Shown: piece after piece, positions 7,994 through 15,400 of the stretch
How positions within the stretch are numbered: the first letter of the stretch is position 1
Layout: every line of letters begins with the position of its first letter
Assembly: GCA_002284615.2 (NCBI GenBank)
Contig: MU071108.1
Span: forward strand, 1 to 15,866
Direction: 5' to 3'
Length of the DNA stretch: 15,866 nucleotides
From: Dunaliella salina
Taxonomy: Eukaryota > Chlorophyta > Chlorophyceae > Chlamydomonadales > Dunaliellaceae
Notes under the pieces: generated by a model
What the model saw: only the letters and a program-made list of their open reading frames with translations
What the model was told of the DNA's origin: nothing
The model's database searches: none
Made by a program: the position numbers and the translations under genes

Positions 7994-8005
7994 CGCATCA
8001 GATGA
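7994..8005 (+). CDS. Possible terminal mini-exon (RIR*)
   Basis: A good acceptor, TTTTGTTTTTACCCAG, precedes CGC ATC AGA TGA. Phase 0 matches the donor at 7838/7839, giving a 155-nt intron and a protein ending …KHYWRIR. An alternative acceptor (CTTGACATTTCAG at 7867) would make a 29-nt intron and a longer, less protein-like tail that ends at the same TGA. Either way the + strand gene would stop at 8005. The call rests on splice motifs and phase alone. Confidence 0.35.
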   Translation, partial: RIR

Positions 8006-8967
8006 GTTCCTTTACAATGCTTTTTGTTGTTACATTTTTTCCTGGCTGATGACAGGCTGGTGATCGTTGAAATCATGATGAAATAGAATCGTAAGCGAGA
8101 AGAGTGGAAGTCTGCACAGGGCAACAGCCAGTGTGCATTAACAAAAGTTACAACGGTCAGCGCTGGCACTGACAATAGGTTGTAACAACAAAAGAACAGT
8201 ACGGTGCAATGCAGTGTGTTAGAGATGGTGAAAAGAACAAAAAAGGAAGGTAGGCAGATAAACCTCCCTATGGTGAAACAAACGAGGAAAAACCTAAATT
8301 AAAGACCATGATGGTGAAACAAACGAGGAAACACCTAAATTAAAGACCACGATGGTGAAACAAACGAGGAAAAACCTAAATTAAAGACCACGATTGCCTA
8401 CTGTAAAGCCTTTAGTTGGGCACCAGGTCTCATATCTCCACAGAATGGCGGTAAAGTTAAGTTGCAAGGGTGAATCTTTCTCTCAAGCTGAGTTTACGCG
8501 TGGGACAACCACATCAACTGCATGAAAACCAACGCCATGTGCACATGGTTAAAATCCAGCATTGCAAGAACACACCTCAACATCAGTCGACCGACATCAG
8601 TCATCACAGCAGCAGTGCTCAAGCTGTCACTATTCACCCTATAGGGTATAGCTATTCTCCTAGGCGTTGGTGGAACGTGCTAGGAAGGATAGAAAGAAAG
8701 AAGGACTATGCAGTCCAAGTCTGGCCGCATGCATGAATGAAGCCTGCCTGATTGGCAGGGCCCCACCACACACCAAGAGGCAGAGGTGGTACAGAAGCCT
8801 ACACTAGCAAGTTGGCCTGCACCATGGGACCTACGACACAACCTTTCAGGCAGGCCTTGTCCAGCAAACTCGAGAACCACCCCTAAGCCTGAAAGAAAGC
8901 TAGCCAACGTCTCAACATGGGCCCTCCTCTTGCACACGGGCCAACCTGCTGCCAATGATGAAAACAT
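8006..8967. other. Intergenic stretch with remnants of repeats
   Basis: No convincing gene is seen. A C10 run lies at about 7941-7950, upstream of the stop. At 8250-8270, GGTAGGCAGATAAACCTCCC resembles the 3' flank of the repeated gene end at 10057 (GTAGGCAGAGAAACTCTCCC). The 41-bp tandem repeat follows. From 8400 to 8960 I recognise nothing; the open frames on both strands there have poor protein character. Confidence 0.4.
8270..8392. repeat. 41-bp tandem repeat, three copies
   Basis: Copies start at 8270, 8311 and 8352, each beginning ATGGTGAAACAAACGAGGAA and ending AAATTAAAGACCAYG. The copies differ at only a few positions, so the array is young or kept homogeneous. It lies next to a fragment resembling the 3' flank of the dispersed gene-end repeat. 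Confidence 0.95.
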
Positions 8968-9260
8968 CAGAGGTGGACAACTTCCCTACATCGCAGGAAA
9001 TGCTCTTTCCATATTCTTTTTCGCAAATCCAGCCATGCCAACCATTTATATTCCATAATCACTCCAGTACACGATTAGCAAATTATGATGGAAATCGGAG
9101 GATTCCAGATCACTCTCCTGTTGCCAGATCACCCAAAAAATGGTTACAGTGCCATTTCTCACTTCCAAAACTTTGTGTCCATGACCTCCACATACCATGC
9201 TGACACCTGCATATTCAGAAATTGGAAAAAGGGAGGAATTGACCTTCTCGGTATCCTTCG
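8968..9260 (+). repeat. Dispersed repeat family B, copy 3, with hAT-like left end
   Basis: It starts CAGAGGTGGACAACTTCCC and continues with GGAAATGCTCTTTCCATATT, CAGATCACTCTCCTGTTGCC, AGATCACCCAAAAAATGG and GACACCTGCATATTCAG, in the same order as the copy ending at 4192. I find no partner right-hand terminus downstream, so it is probably truncated near 9260. Confidence 0.7.
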
Positions 9261-10020
9261 TGCTGGATTTTACAATTACAGCACCACCCCTTAAAGGCTG
9301 TACCATACATTTTGCTTCAATCCTAGCACAATACGGAAAAGTAGACTATTGTGCAAATCACAGTAATTCTAAGCTAGTTTGCGCTGCCGAGGGGAACGAT
9401 CGGTCGCTTACATGGTAGGAATGGAACAGGATGATTGGAATTTGTTATACAAGATTGTGCTCCAATACCAATAGACAGAGTCTGATGCTGTGCAAACAGC
9501 TACTGAGGAGCAAAAACATTGTTACAGCAGGTAGGATCAGCAGGTTCACCACTCGAGCTGATTCACCTTGGTCCTGCTGAGCTAGGGTGTGCAAAGCTCC
9601 GTTCCAAGCGTGCAGCGTCATTATGATTTTATAATCATGGTATTAAATCATTCACAAAGCGATTCTCTGTAACGACTTAGATCGCAATAGAATCAGAATA
9701 GTATCAGCATTTATCAGAAATAATTTGGTATCCGCATGCCAACTCATCAGGACACATCCGAACGATTATCAATCTGCTGAGAAACCTATCAGAAGGTACA
9801 AGTACTCAGTTATTCGGGGATATTAGTATTCATCTGGAATAGCTGAACACGTTATCCGCTCAACGTGCCGGGCTCAACTCCGGTATCCTCATTCCAGACC
9901 TGTTCTCTTGTTACATTCTCGGTCCCAAAAGGGTCTGAATGGCCGATGGACCAATTTGGACGGGTAGTGCGCATGAGCAAAATTTGGAAGAAATTCAAGT
10001 TCCTCCACAGGCAAAGCAAA
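9261..10020. other. Stretch without recognised features
   Basis: I see no gene, RNA or clear repeat here. The part from 9640 to 9850 is AT-rich and repeats short ATCAGAA/ATCAGC-like words. Open frames on both strands are short and low in protein character. Confidence 0.4.
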
Positions 10021-10056
10021 GAAAAGAAAAGAAAAGAAAAGAAAAGAAAAGAAAAA
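10021..10056. repeat. (GAAAA)n microsatellite, seven units
   Basis: Seven GAAAA units run to the point where the repeated gene-end copy begins (CTACGTAGGCAG). The second copy at 12121 is likewise preceded by a GAAA-type purine tract (12102-12120). On the coding (-) strand both are therefore pyrimidine-rich tails directly after the element's 3' flank. Confidence 0.95.
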
Positions 10057-10403
10057 CTACGTAGGCAGAGAAACTCTCCCTACATCAATTCAGGAAGAGG
10101 AGACACATTGGCTCAAAAAGAGCCGTGTGCCCCCTCCACCACAAAGTATGAAAAAGAGAATTCTAATGTGGATCTGGTTACTAGAAGCTCCTTGCTCTAG
10201 AACCTGGCTGTGGGAAGTATTCTTGTTTTCAATAGCTCAGCATGTGGTGACTAGTTTGTGGGCATATTGAATAGAATGGGCATGAAGTTGTTGAGCAAGC
10301 TTCGTGGCACGCTGATGATCCAATCCTAGTTGTTTGAATTGCTTGAGGGTATACTCAGTGGCAAAGCAACACTTTCCAGGAACCAAAAATATAGAAAAAT
10401 ACT
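10057..10403 (-). pseudogene. Broken copy of a repeated gene's 3' end
   Basis: On the - strand the frame reads FLVPGKCCFATEYTLKQFKQ, then LGLDHQRATKLAQQLHAHSI, then QYAHKLVTTC and a TGA at 10239-10237. The copy at 12175-12375 has Cys (TGC) at the equivalent position. Downstream, a 4-base deletion (AGTAACC versus AGTAACCCTCC) also breaks the frame before the expected PPDPH end. The 3' flank, including a CATAC.TTGTGGTGGNGG block and GGGAGAGTTTCTCTGCCTA, matches copy 2. The protein family is unknown to me; presence in at least three copies points to a dispersed mobile or retroposed gene. This copy is not functional. Confidence 0.6.
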
Positions 10404-10770
10404 TTATGGTCAATTAATACAAAAAATAATGTGCTTACAAGTAGCGCATTCTCTCGAGACTCTCACAGGCGTTCGTCTGTATATATGATTTTGGGGGGCC
10501 ATGAGATGACAAAATTATGGGCCGAATCTGGAAAAAAGAACCCATTTCCGTGGGATGTATCCATGAAGGAAAAGAGGATGGGAGGACAGGTTTAATGTTT
10601 AAGGAAGGCGTGAAGGATAAGCTCAACTTCAGCATGAGGAACATGACAAGAAGCTACAGCTGTTCAGTGCAGACATTTTCCAGGGGCATTGCAACTTTTC
10701 AAGGTTAGGTTGCGTTAGCTTGGTGGTTTGATAGCGTTTCAATAGGAGCAAGTGATAAAGCACAACCACC

Positions 10771-10990
10771 TTCTGCATCAGAGGCTTGGAACCCTCTGAA
10801 TCAGAACCAATTCAGAAGATAGTTCTGAATCAGACCAGTGTTCTCCTTCAGAACTTTGCACCTTGAGTGCAAAGCTTTGCACTGGTGGGTTCTGAATCAG
10901 ACCACCTTGCCCTCTGAATCAGGTCCAGATCAGAACAGAGCTCTGAACCAGAAGCCAATCAGAGCAGTCAGATCTCCAGTCAGATTTGAT
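10771..10990. repeat. Cluster of TCTGAATCAGA-like motifs
   Basis: At least six near-palindromic words of the form YTCTGMAYCAGR occur at about 10771, 10795, 10823, 10890, 10912 and 10941, with further half-sites (TTCAGAA, ATCAGAAC, AGTCAGAT). Spacing is irregular, between about 20 and 65 bases. A perfect 16-bp palindrome GTGCAAAGCTTTGCAC (10867-10882) sits in the middle. The function is unknown. Confidence 0.7.
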
Positions 10991-11059
10991 CACACTTTCC
11001 GACGTTCTTTCAAACCGGCCCTGAGGCACCTCAGGGATGTCTTGTGCTAAGTTAGTTAG

Positions 11060-12055
11060 TCAGTTTGGGTAGTTCTCATTTGATTTGAATCTCGTAGCAG
11101 TGTTCAAGACAGCAATTATTTTTAGGCTCCAGGAGTGGCGGGGCAGGACAATTTCCTCGCTGACCCAGAAAGGAGGAGTTGGGTAGTTGAGGGCTGTTGA
11201 GGACATGGTTCCCAATTTGCAACAGAGGTGGGGGTAGGCATTAAGGAGTATAGAGTATGGATTTGTGCTCATAGGGCCTACCCAGCTTGGTAAGAACATG
11301 AAGGTTGCTGTGGCATGACTTTGCTGTATTGCTGAGCAAATGACATGTTTGAGGGTAGGGTGCATCACATGGTCATCATAAATTGGGTGACATATTGGGG
11401 ATCCTGTTGAATTTGACGAGAAAGCATTATAGATTGCTCCAAAAATCCTGTCACGGGGTTGTTCACTCCAGTAATGTAAGTTATTGGGATTGTAATCCAG
11501 GGGTGAAGCCATTTTCTCCTGGGTTACTAGAGCCCATTTTTGCATGGCTGTGTGGATGTGATTTGATACGAAGCGCATGTACGAATCCTTTATTTTCTTA
11601 CTTTGTTTTTTGTTGTTGTTGAGAATTGAGCGTGAGAAGAGACCTACAAGCTCGGAGGCAAAGCTTTTTGGGGGAGGCTGAATCGCGTCGTGCATCCCAT
11701 TATGTTTGGCTCCATCAAATGCATTGTGGAGAATTGATACATTCTGGGGTGAGAATTCCTTTGCATTTTCCGTCCGTGCCGTAAATGTATGCCACTTGTA
11801 AGCAGTAGACCTCTGGCAGCACCAGAGGCGGTAATGAAGGCGTAGAAAGGGAGTGAGACAGAGACTTCATGAACCAAGCTGATGTCTTAGCACTAGCCAA
11901 GTTCGTGTGCATGCTTGGGATGCTGTGCCTGAGTTTCGAGCAACGCTTTCAATTATTGCTGGACTGGTTTGGTTACAGGCATCTGTTTCCACAGGCCTCT
12001 GTTTCAGCTGCCCTTGTAGGAGGATAAAGCGGTACAACCTTACCTTACCTGACAA
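11060..12055 (-). pseudogene. Retroelement-like ORF fragment, interrupted by TGA
   Basis: A single - strand frame runs from 12055 to the stop at 11060 with one internal TGA (11869-11867), giving about 332 codons. Before the TGA it reads, for example, GQLKQRPVETDACNQTSPAI; after it, STAYKWHTFTARTENAKEFS and the rest. A block with RDRIFGAIYNAFSS, CHPIYDD (11389-11372) and ATFMFLPSW, followed by NPYSILLNAYPHL, matches a pattern I associate from memory with a domain of large retroelement-like proteins in green algae. The HPIY spot and the spacing resemble the (N/D)PP(F/Y) region of N6-adenine methyltransferases, but the canonical Asn/Asp-Pro-Pro is missing. No reverse transcriptase follows; open coding-like sequence continues for about 50 codons after the final TGA. 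It is probably a dead mobile-element fragment. Confidence 0.5.
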
Positions 12056-12120
12056 CTAGTACGAAAATATCAAGACTGAAATTGGCTCCAAAAGTCAATT
12101 TAGAAAGAAAGAGAAAGAAA

Positions 12121-12375
12121 CACTACATAGGCAGAGAAACTCTCCCCCCACCACAAGGTATGAAAAAGAGAATGCTAATGTGGATCTGGAGGGTTACTAG
12201 AAGCACCTGGCTCTAGAGCCTGGCTGGGGGAAGCATTCTTGTCTTCAATGGCGCAGCGTGTGGAGACAAGTTTGTGGGCATATTGAACAGAATGGGCATG
12301 AAGTTGTTGAGCAAGCTTCATGACACGCTGGTGGTCCAGTCCTAGTTGTCTGAATTGCTTCAGGGTATGCTCAGT
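12121..12375 (-). pseudogene. Best-preserved copy of the repeated gene's 3' end (…PPDPH*)
   Basis: Sixty-six codons plus TAG (12177-12175) are open in one frame: TEHTLKQFRQLGLDHQRVMK, LAQQLHAHSVQYAHKLVSTR, CAIEDKNASPSQALEPGASS, NPPDPH. Predicted structure is helix-rich, then a Pro/Ser tail. The homology to 10057-10403 begins at CACTGAG just upstream of codon 1 and ends at CTACATAGGCAG in the 3' flank, so the 5' part of the gene is absent. Conservation of the frame among copies shows that the parent sequence was a real protein end. I do not recognise the family. It lies directly upstream, in the same direction, of the retroelement-like frame at 12055-11060. Confidence 0.6.
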
Positions 12376-12382
12376 GTAAATA

Positions 12383-12973
12383 GTCCCAAACTTTTTTTCT
12401 TCGTGACATCAACTCTTTATGAGCAGGCTTGCAATCGCACAATTTGACTGAAGGCCTTTCCTCTGTAATCCCCTGTAACCCCTGTAAATAGTTCCACCAA
12501 CACCTAGGATAGGGTGAATTGTAACAGCTTTAGCGTTAAAAGTTTACAAAGGTCTGCATGTTGGTCAATTGAGCTTAAAAACTTTCACAAGCTTGAGCAA
12601 TTTTCTCCATGTCATAGCTGTGGGGACAGGAGAGACAGCCAAGCAGCCAAACTGTATGGCTCATAAAGGCTTACATCCCATGTAGCCTTGTAGCTAGGGG
12701 GACATGATTAGTATGCCCTGCAATAGCAGAGGTGACCTGCTGAAAGCATTAGCAAGGCGAAAAATAAAATCAAATAAAAACAAACAAGAATGCGCGCAGT
12801 CTCATTCAGGCCAACGCCCAGCCAAATTCAGTGGAGAGAACACCAAAAGGGTGGCACCCCTGACAAGGCACCCCAGAAATTCAGGGTTGGATCTATAGCC
12901 CCTCGTTGTACATGATTTACACATCCTATGGCTATGAAACTGTACACATACCAACAGCAGCCACTTATCAAGT
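12383..12973. other. Convergent intergenic stretch, including likely CFAP45 3' UTR
   Basis: There is no coding support. Just beyond the CFAP45 stop, on the - strand, TGTAAA occurs at about 12921-12916; TGTAA is the usual poly(A) signal in green algae, so transcript cleavage could fall soon after. From 12400 to 12700 I see only short AT-rich words and the repeated CCTGTAA (around 12460-12490). Confidence 0.35.
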
Positions 12974-13132
12974 TCATCTGATTTGAAGCTTGTACTTCTC
13001 TAGCTCAGCACGGTACTTGGCAGGTACCCCTGCATCTTCAAGGTCCTTGAGCTTGCGGGCCTTGATCGCAGCCAAGCGAGCCTTCTCCATCTCTGCAGCC
13101 TCCCTAATCCTTCGCCCCTCTTCGAGATACAT
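12974..13132 (-). CDS. CFAP45: CFAP45-like axonemal protein, last exon
   Basis: CFAP45 (FAP45 in Chlamydomonas, CCDC19 in animals) is a coiled-coil microtubule inner protein that lies inside the doublet microtubules of motile cilia. This exon has 52 codons plus TGA, begins at CGCATCTGCAG|ATG in phase 0 and reads MYLEEGRRIREAAEMEKARL, then AAIKARKLKDLEDAGVPAKY, then RAELEKYKLQIR. The EEGRR…R…KKL..L...G.P.KY..E..RK order is the characteristic C-terminus of the family as I remember it. The protein stops at the usual place, a few residues after the G-x-P-x-KY motif. The upstream reading (from 13177) is open but lies in the intron. Any other coiled-coil ciliary protein of the trichohyalin/plectin-homology type is the main alternative. 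Confidence 0.78.
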   Translation of the reverse strand: MYLEEGRRIREAAEMEKARLAAIKARKLKDLEDAGVPAKYRAELEKYKLQIR

Positions 13133-14139
13133 CTGCAGATGCGTAGACACAGGCACAACATTTACGAATTCACTCATTTAAGCGTTCAACATTTTCCTCT
13201 TGTGAAGGTGCTTGAACAGACGAGCTAAAAAGGCACCCTGAGTGTTCATATCCCAAGTAAGAATAAGAAGCAACATAGAAGAACGAAAACACTGTTCCAC
13301 TCTATGCATTGAGCTGCTATTAATGCATCAACCATATAAAAAGAAGGTCTCAAGGGGGGTTTCAGCACACTCGCTTTTGCAGGGCGCTGGATGCTATCTA
13401 AGTTGTGCATGCACCAGCTGGGTTACATACAGCCTGGTCATCATAATGCATCATGGATTGCTGGCAAGGCGTGTGTATCGCACAGTGAGATATTCAAAAG
13501 CCTCCTGAAACGAGGGGCATGTAAAGGTGCGGAAGGGGAAGATGATTCTGCGGAAGATTGCAAGCATTTGCTAGGTGCCGTCTGCGAGGCAAGCACATGC
13601 AATGACACCAGAGTGGAGCCAACCAACTAAAGGGAGGCGCAGCATCAAACAGAGAAGGCTCTGCAGCAGATGAAGGACCAGATGACTTGGCCGAGCTGGT
13701 GGTGATCCTATCTTAACCAAGGACAGACATACAACACTCAGTTGAAGACTTGAGACCATGCTCAAATGAGCTACATAAAGTGTCTGGACTTGAGAACATG
13801 CTCAAATGAGCTACACAAGGTGTCTGGACTTGAGAACATGCTCAAATGAGCTACCCAAGGTGTCTGGAAATCACACAGTGCGTTACACCAAATGAACCCT
13901 GCCAGCATGGTGCGTGACGTTGCCTCATGGATAGTCCTAGAAGGGGTGCACATTGGTCACCAAGCAGTATGCAAGCATTTTATATTAACCTACAACACCT
14001 GCCACTCCTTCTCAATGCAGGTCACCTTTCCCTTTCTCAACTCAGCACTGGAGTGCTATTACAGGGAAGTTTGGCATAAATATGTGTGCTGTCGGATCGA
14101 GATGCAATGGGTATACAGCAAACAGCGCTGCAGGCGCAC
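13133..14139 (-). other. CFAP45 intron (1007 nt)
   Basis: The intron is bounded on the - strand by CAG|GTGCGC and CGCATCTGCAG, phase 0. It contains the 40-bp tandem repeat. Open frames on either strand inside it are short and do not continue the ciliary protein. I see no additional exon, and the protein joins across it with the spacing expected of the family. Confidence 0.65.
13747..13866. repeat. 40-bp tandem repeat, three copies
   Basis: Copies start at 13747, 13787 and 13827, each beginning GACTTGAGAMCATGCTCAAA and ending AAGTGTCTG or AAGGTGTCTG. They differ at about one to four positions. The array lies within the CFAP45 intron. Each unit carries CTTGAGAACATGCTCAAA, which is itself an imperfect inverted repeat (TTGAG…CTCAA). 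Confidence 0.95.
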
Positions 14140-14301
14140 CTGCCGCTCCTTCTTCTTCAGCTCCTCATTCGATGCAATCTGTGCCTGCAGCTCTTCCTTG
14201 TACTTGTCGTTGATGGTGAGGGCGTTTGCTTGCATCTGCAGGTCCTCCAGCTCCCGTGCGTGATTGACAGCTAGCACGCGCATGAACTCATCATGCTCGA
14301 C
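14140..14301 (-). CDS. CFAP45: CFAP45-like axonemal protein, penultimate exon
   Basis: This exon has 54 codons between TTTGCTTGCAG|GTC and CGGCAG|GTGCGC, phase 0 at both ends. It reads VEHDEFMRVLAVNHARELED, then LQMQANALTINDKYKEELQA, then QIASNEELKKKERQ. The DEF.RVL.V motif, followed by a stretch ending in Y.EEL..QI..NE, matches the central trichohyalin/plectin-homology coiled coil of CFAP45. Joined to the last exon it gives QIASNEELKKKERQ next to MYLEEGRRIR, the same order and spacing as in the family. The usual protein is about 500 residues, so roughly 400 N-terminal residues must be encoded to the right of 14301; I find no further exon before the window ends, which implies a long upstream intron. 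Confidence 0.75.
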
Positions 14302-14640
14302 CTGCAAGCAAATCAACCAAGCAGACAAAGCTGGCAGGGAATTAAAATAAAAAAAGATACAGCCCCAAAACCCTCATTGCCTGAAGCTGTCATTGGGTGT
14401 GATTTTGTAACAAGAAACAATCAAAACACAGTGCAGTGCAAAAACAGCGTCAATTGATTATGGCGCAGTCAGTAACGGTGACTTTTTGACGTTGACGCCA
14501 CTTCACCTCATTTAACATGTGTTTCCTCTAAACAATACGGAATCGTCAATAATGACATGAAAGACTCACCGTCAGAAAACTCACATTGACTCGTTGTAAG
14601 AACATGCAGAACCGGCCGAGCAAACGAATTCGCAGGCCTA
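14302..14640 (-). other. Upstream CFAP45 intron, unique part
   Basis: No coding is supported. The sequence is AT-rich between 14340 and 14480. If the CFAP45 gene continues to the right, everything from 14302 to the window end is intronic, apart from any exon I failed to see. Confidence 0.4.
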
Positions 14641-14649
14641 CAAGTGAAC

Positions 14650-15110
14650 TCAAGGGCGCGCTCGCTTCAACCCTGCCTACACATTGCAAGCACCTTGGCT
14701 TGTATGCTGCCAGTGCCTCCTGCACCTCATCCTCCTTGCCCTCTTTTGCAGCTGAGCTGTCCAGAAACTTGCATGCCTTGGCGTTTAGTGGCTGTATCTT
14801 CCCAGAAGGTGCAGCCAGTAAACGCCAAGGCATGCAAGTTTCTGGACAGCCGAGCTGCAGCAGAAAGCAAGAATGCTAAGGTGCGGGAGGCATTGGCACC
14901 ATACAAGCCGGGGTGCTTGCACTGCAAGTCCTCGCCACGGCAACAAGACTGGGCAACCAAACAAATTCTGCTGCAGCTCAGTTATCCAGAAACTTGCATG
15001 CCTTGGTGTTCGGTGGATGCCCCCGTGTGGGGAAGGTACACCCACTGAACGCCAAGGCATGGACGTTTCTAATTAGCTCAGCTGCAGCAGAGTTTGCCCA
15101 ACCTAGGTTG
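14650..15110. repeat. Two tandem long hairpins (fold-back element)
   Basis: Hairpin 1 has a perfect 30-bp stem, 14758-14787 against 14819-14848, around a 31-nt loop that itself pairs at GGCTG/CAGCC. Diverged homology extends the arms to about 14650 and 14960. Hairpin 2 uses the same arm sequence (CCAGAAACTTGCATGCCTTG at 14985-15004; mutated partner at about 15046-15075) and a loop of similar design. Arms are flanked by CTGCTGCAGCTCAG-like sequence. Arms read in the NAKACKFLDS direction also share a downstream Y-K-P-x-C-L-x-C stretch, which may be a trace of a coding origin. It resembles a fold-back or MITE-type element. Confidence 0.8.
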
Positions 15111-15400
15111 CCGTGTCTCGTTGCTGCTAGTGAGCACTTTGCTGCAGTGATTGTAACAAGGGGATGAGCAGCAGGGGAATGGGCAAATGGGGAAGTAATG
15201 GGGGGGAGAGGATGGGGAGCAGAAGATGTTAGCCTGGGTCTAGCTCAAAATTGTTTTTGGGGTGAGCAGCAAATTGCTTCACGAACTCAACAACTGAGCT
15301 GAACTGACAGCTACCTCCTGCATTTGATAGTATCTTTCCTACACTTGCTGTAAATTTGACGGGTTCTGGCCGTAAATAAATGGGTAAGTCCAATCGTCAC
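15111..15400. other. Stretch without recognised features
   Basis: A G/A-rich segment (15160-15225) with GGGG runs is the only notable composition. I see no gene, RNA or repeat match to the rest of the window. Confidence 0.4.

Noticed and set aside
10237..11869. In-frame TGA codons in otherwise coding frames (10239-10237, 11062-11060, 11869-11867), suggesting a recoded TGA
   Set aside because: CFAP45 and the + strand gene appear to end normally at TGA, and the affected frames are in decayed repeat copies with other damage, so ordinary nonsense mutation is more likely.
11715..11912. Alternative - strand frame containing VAYIYGTDGKCKGILTPE, suggesting a frameshift
   Set aside because: The frame of 11060-11695 is itself open up to a TGA at 11867 and continues beyond it to 12055, so a single frame with one nonsense codon explains the region more simply.
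10046..12375. Direct repeats as LTRs of a retrotransposon
   Set aside because: The repeats encode a conserved protein end and a third copy occurs alone at 4340-4510; no TG…CA borders, primer-binding site or polypurine tract was recognised.
14546..15076. Several overlapping open frames of 67-134 codons on both strands
   Set aside because: They come from the inverted hairpin arms, which read open in both directions; none has splice or start context as a gene.
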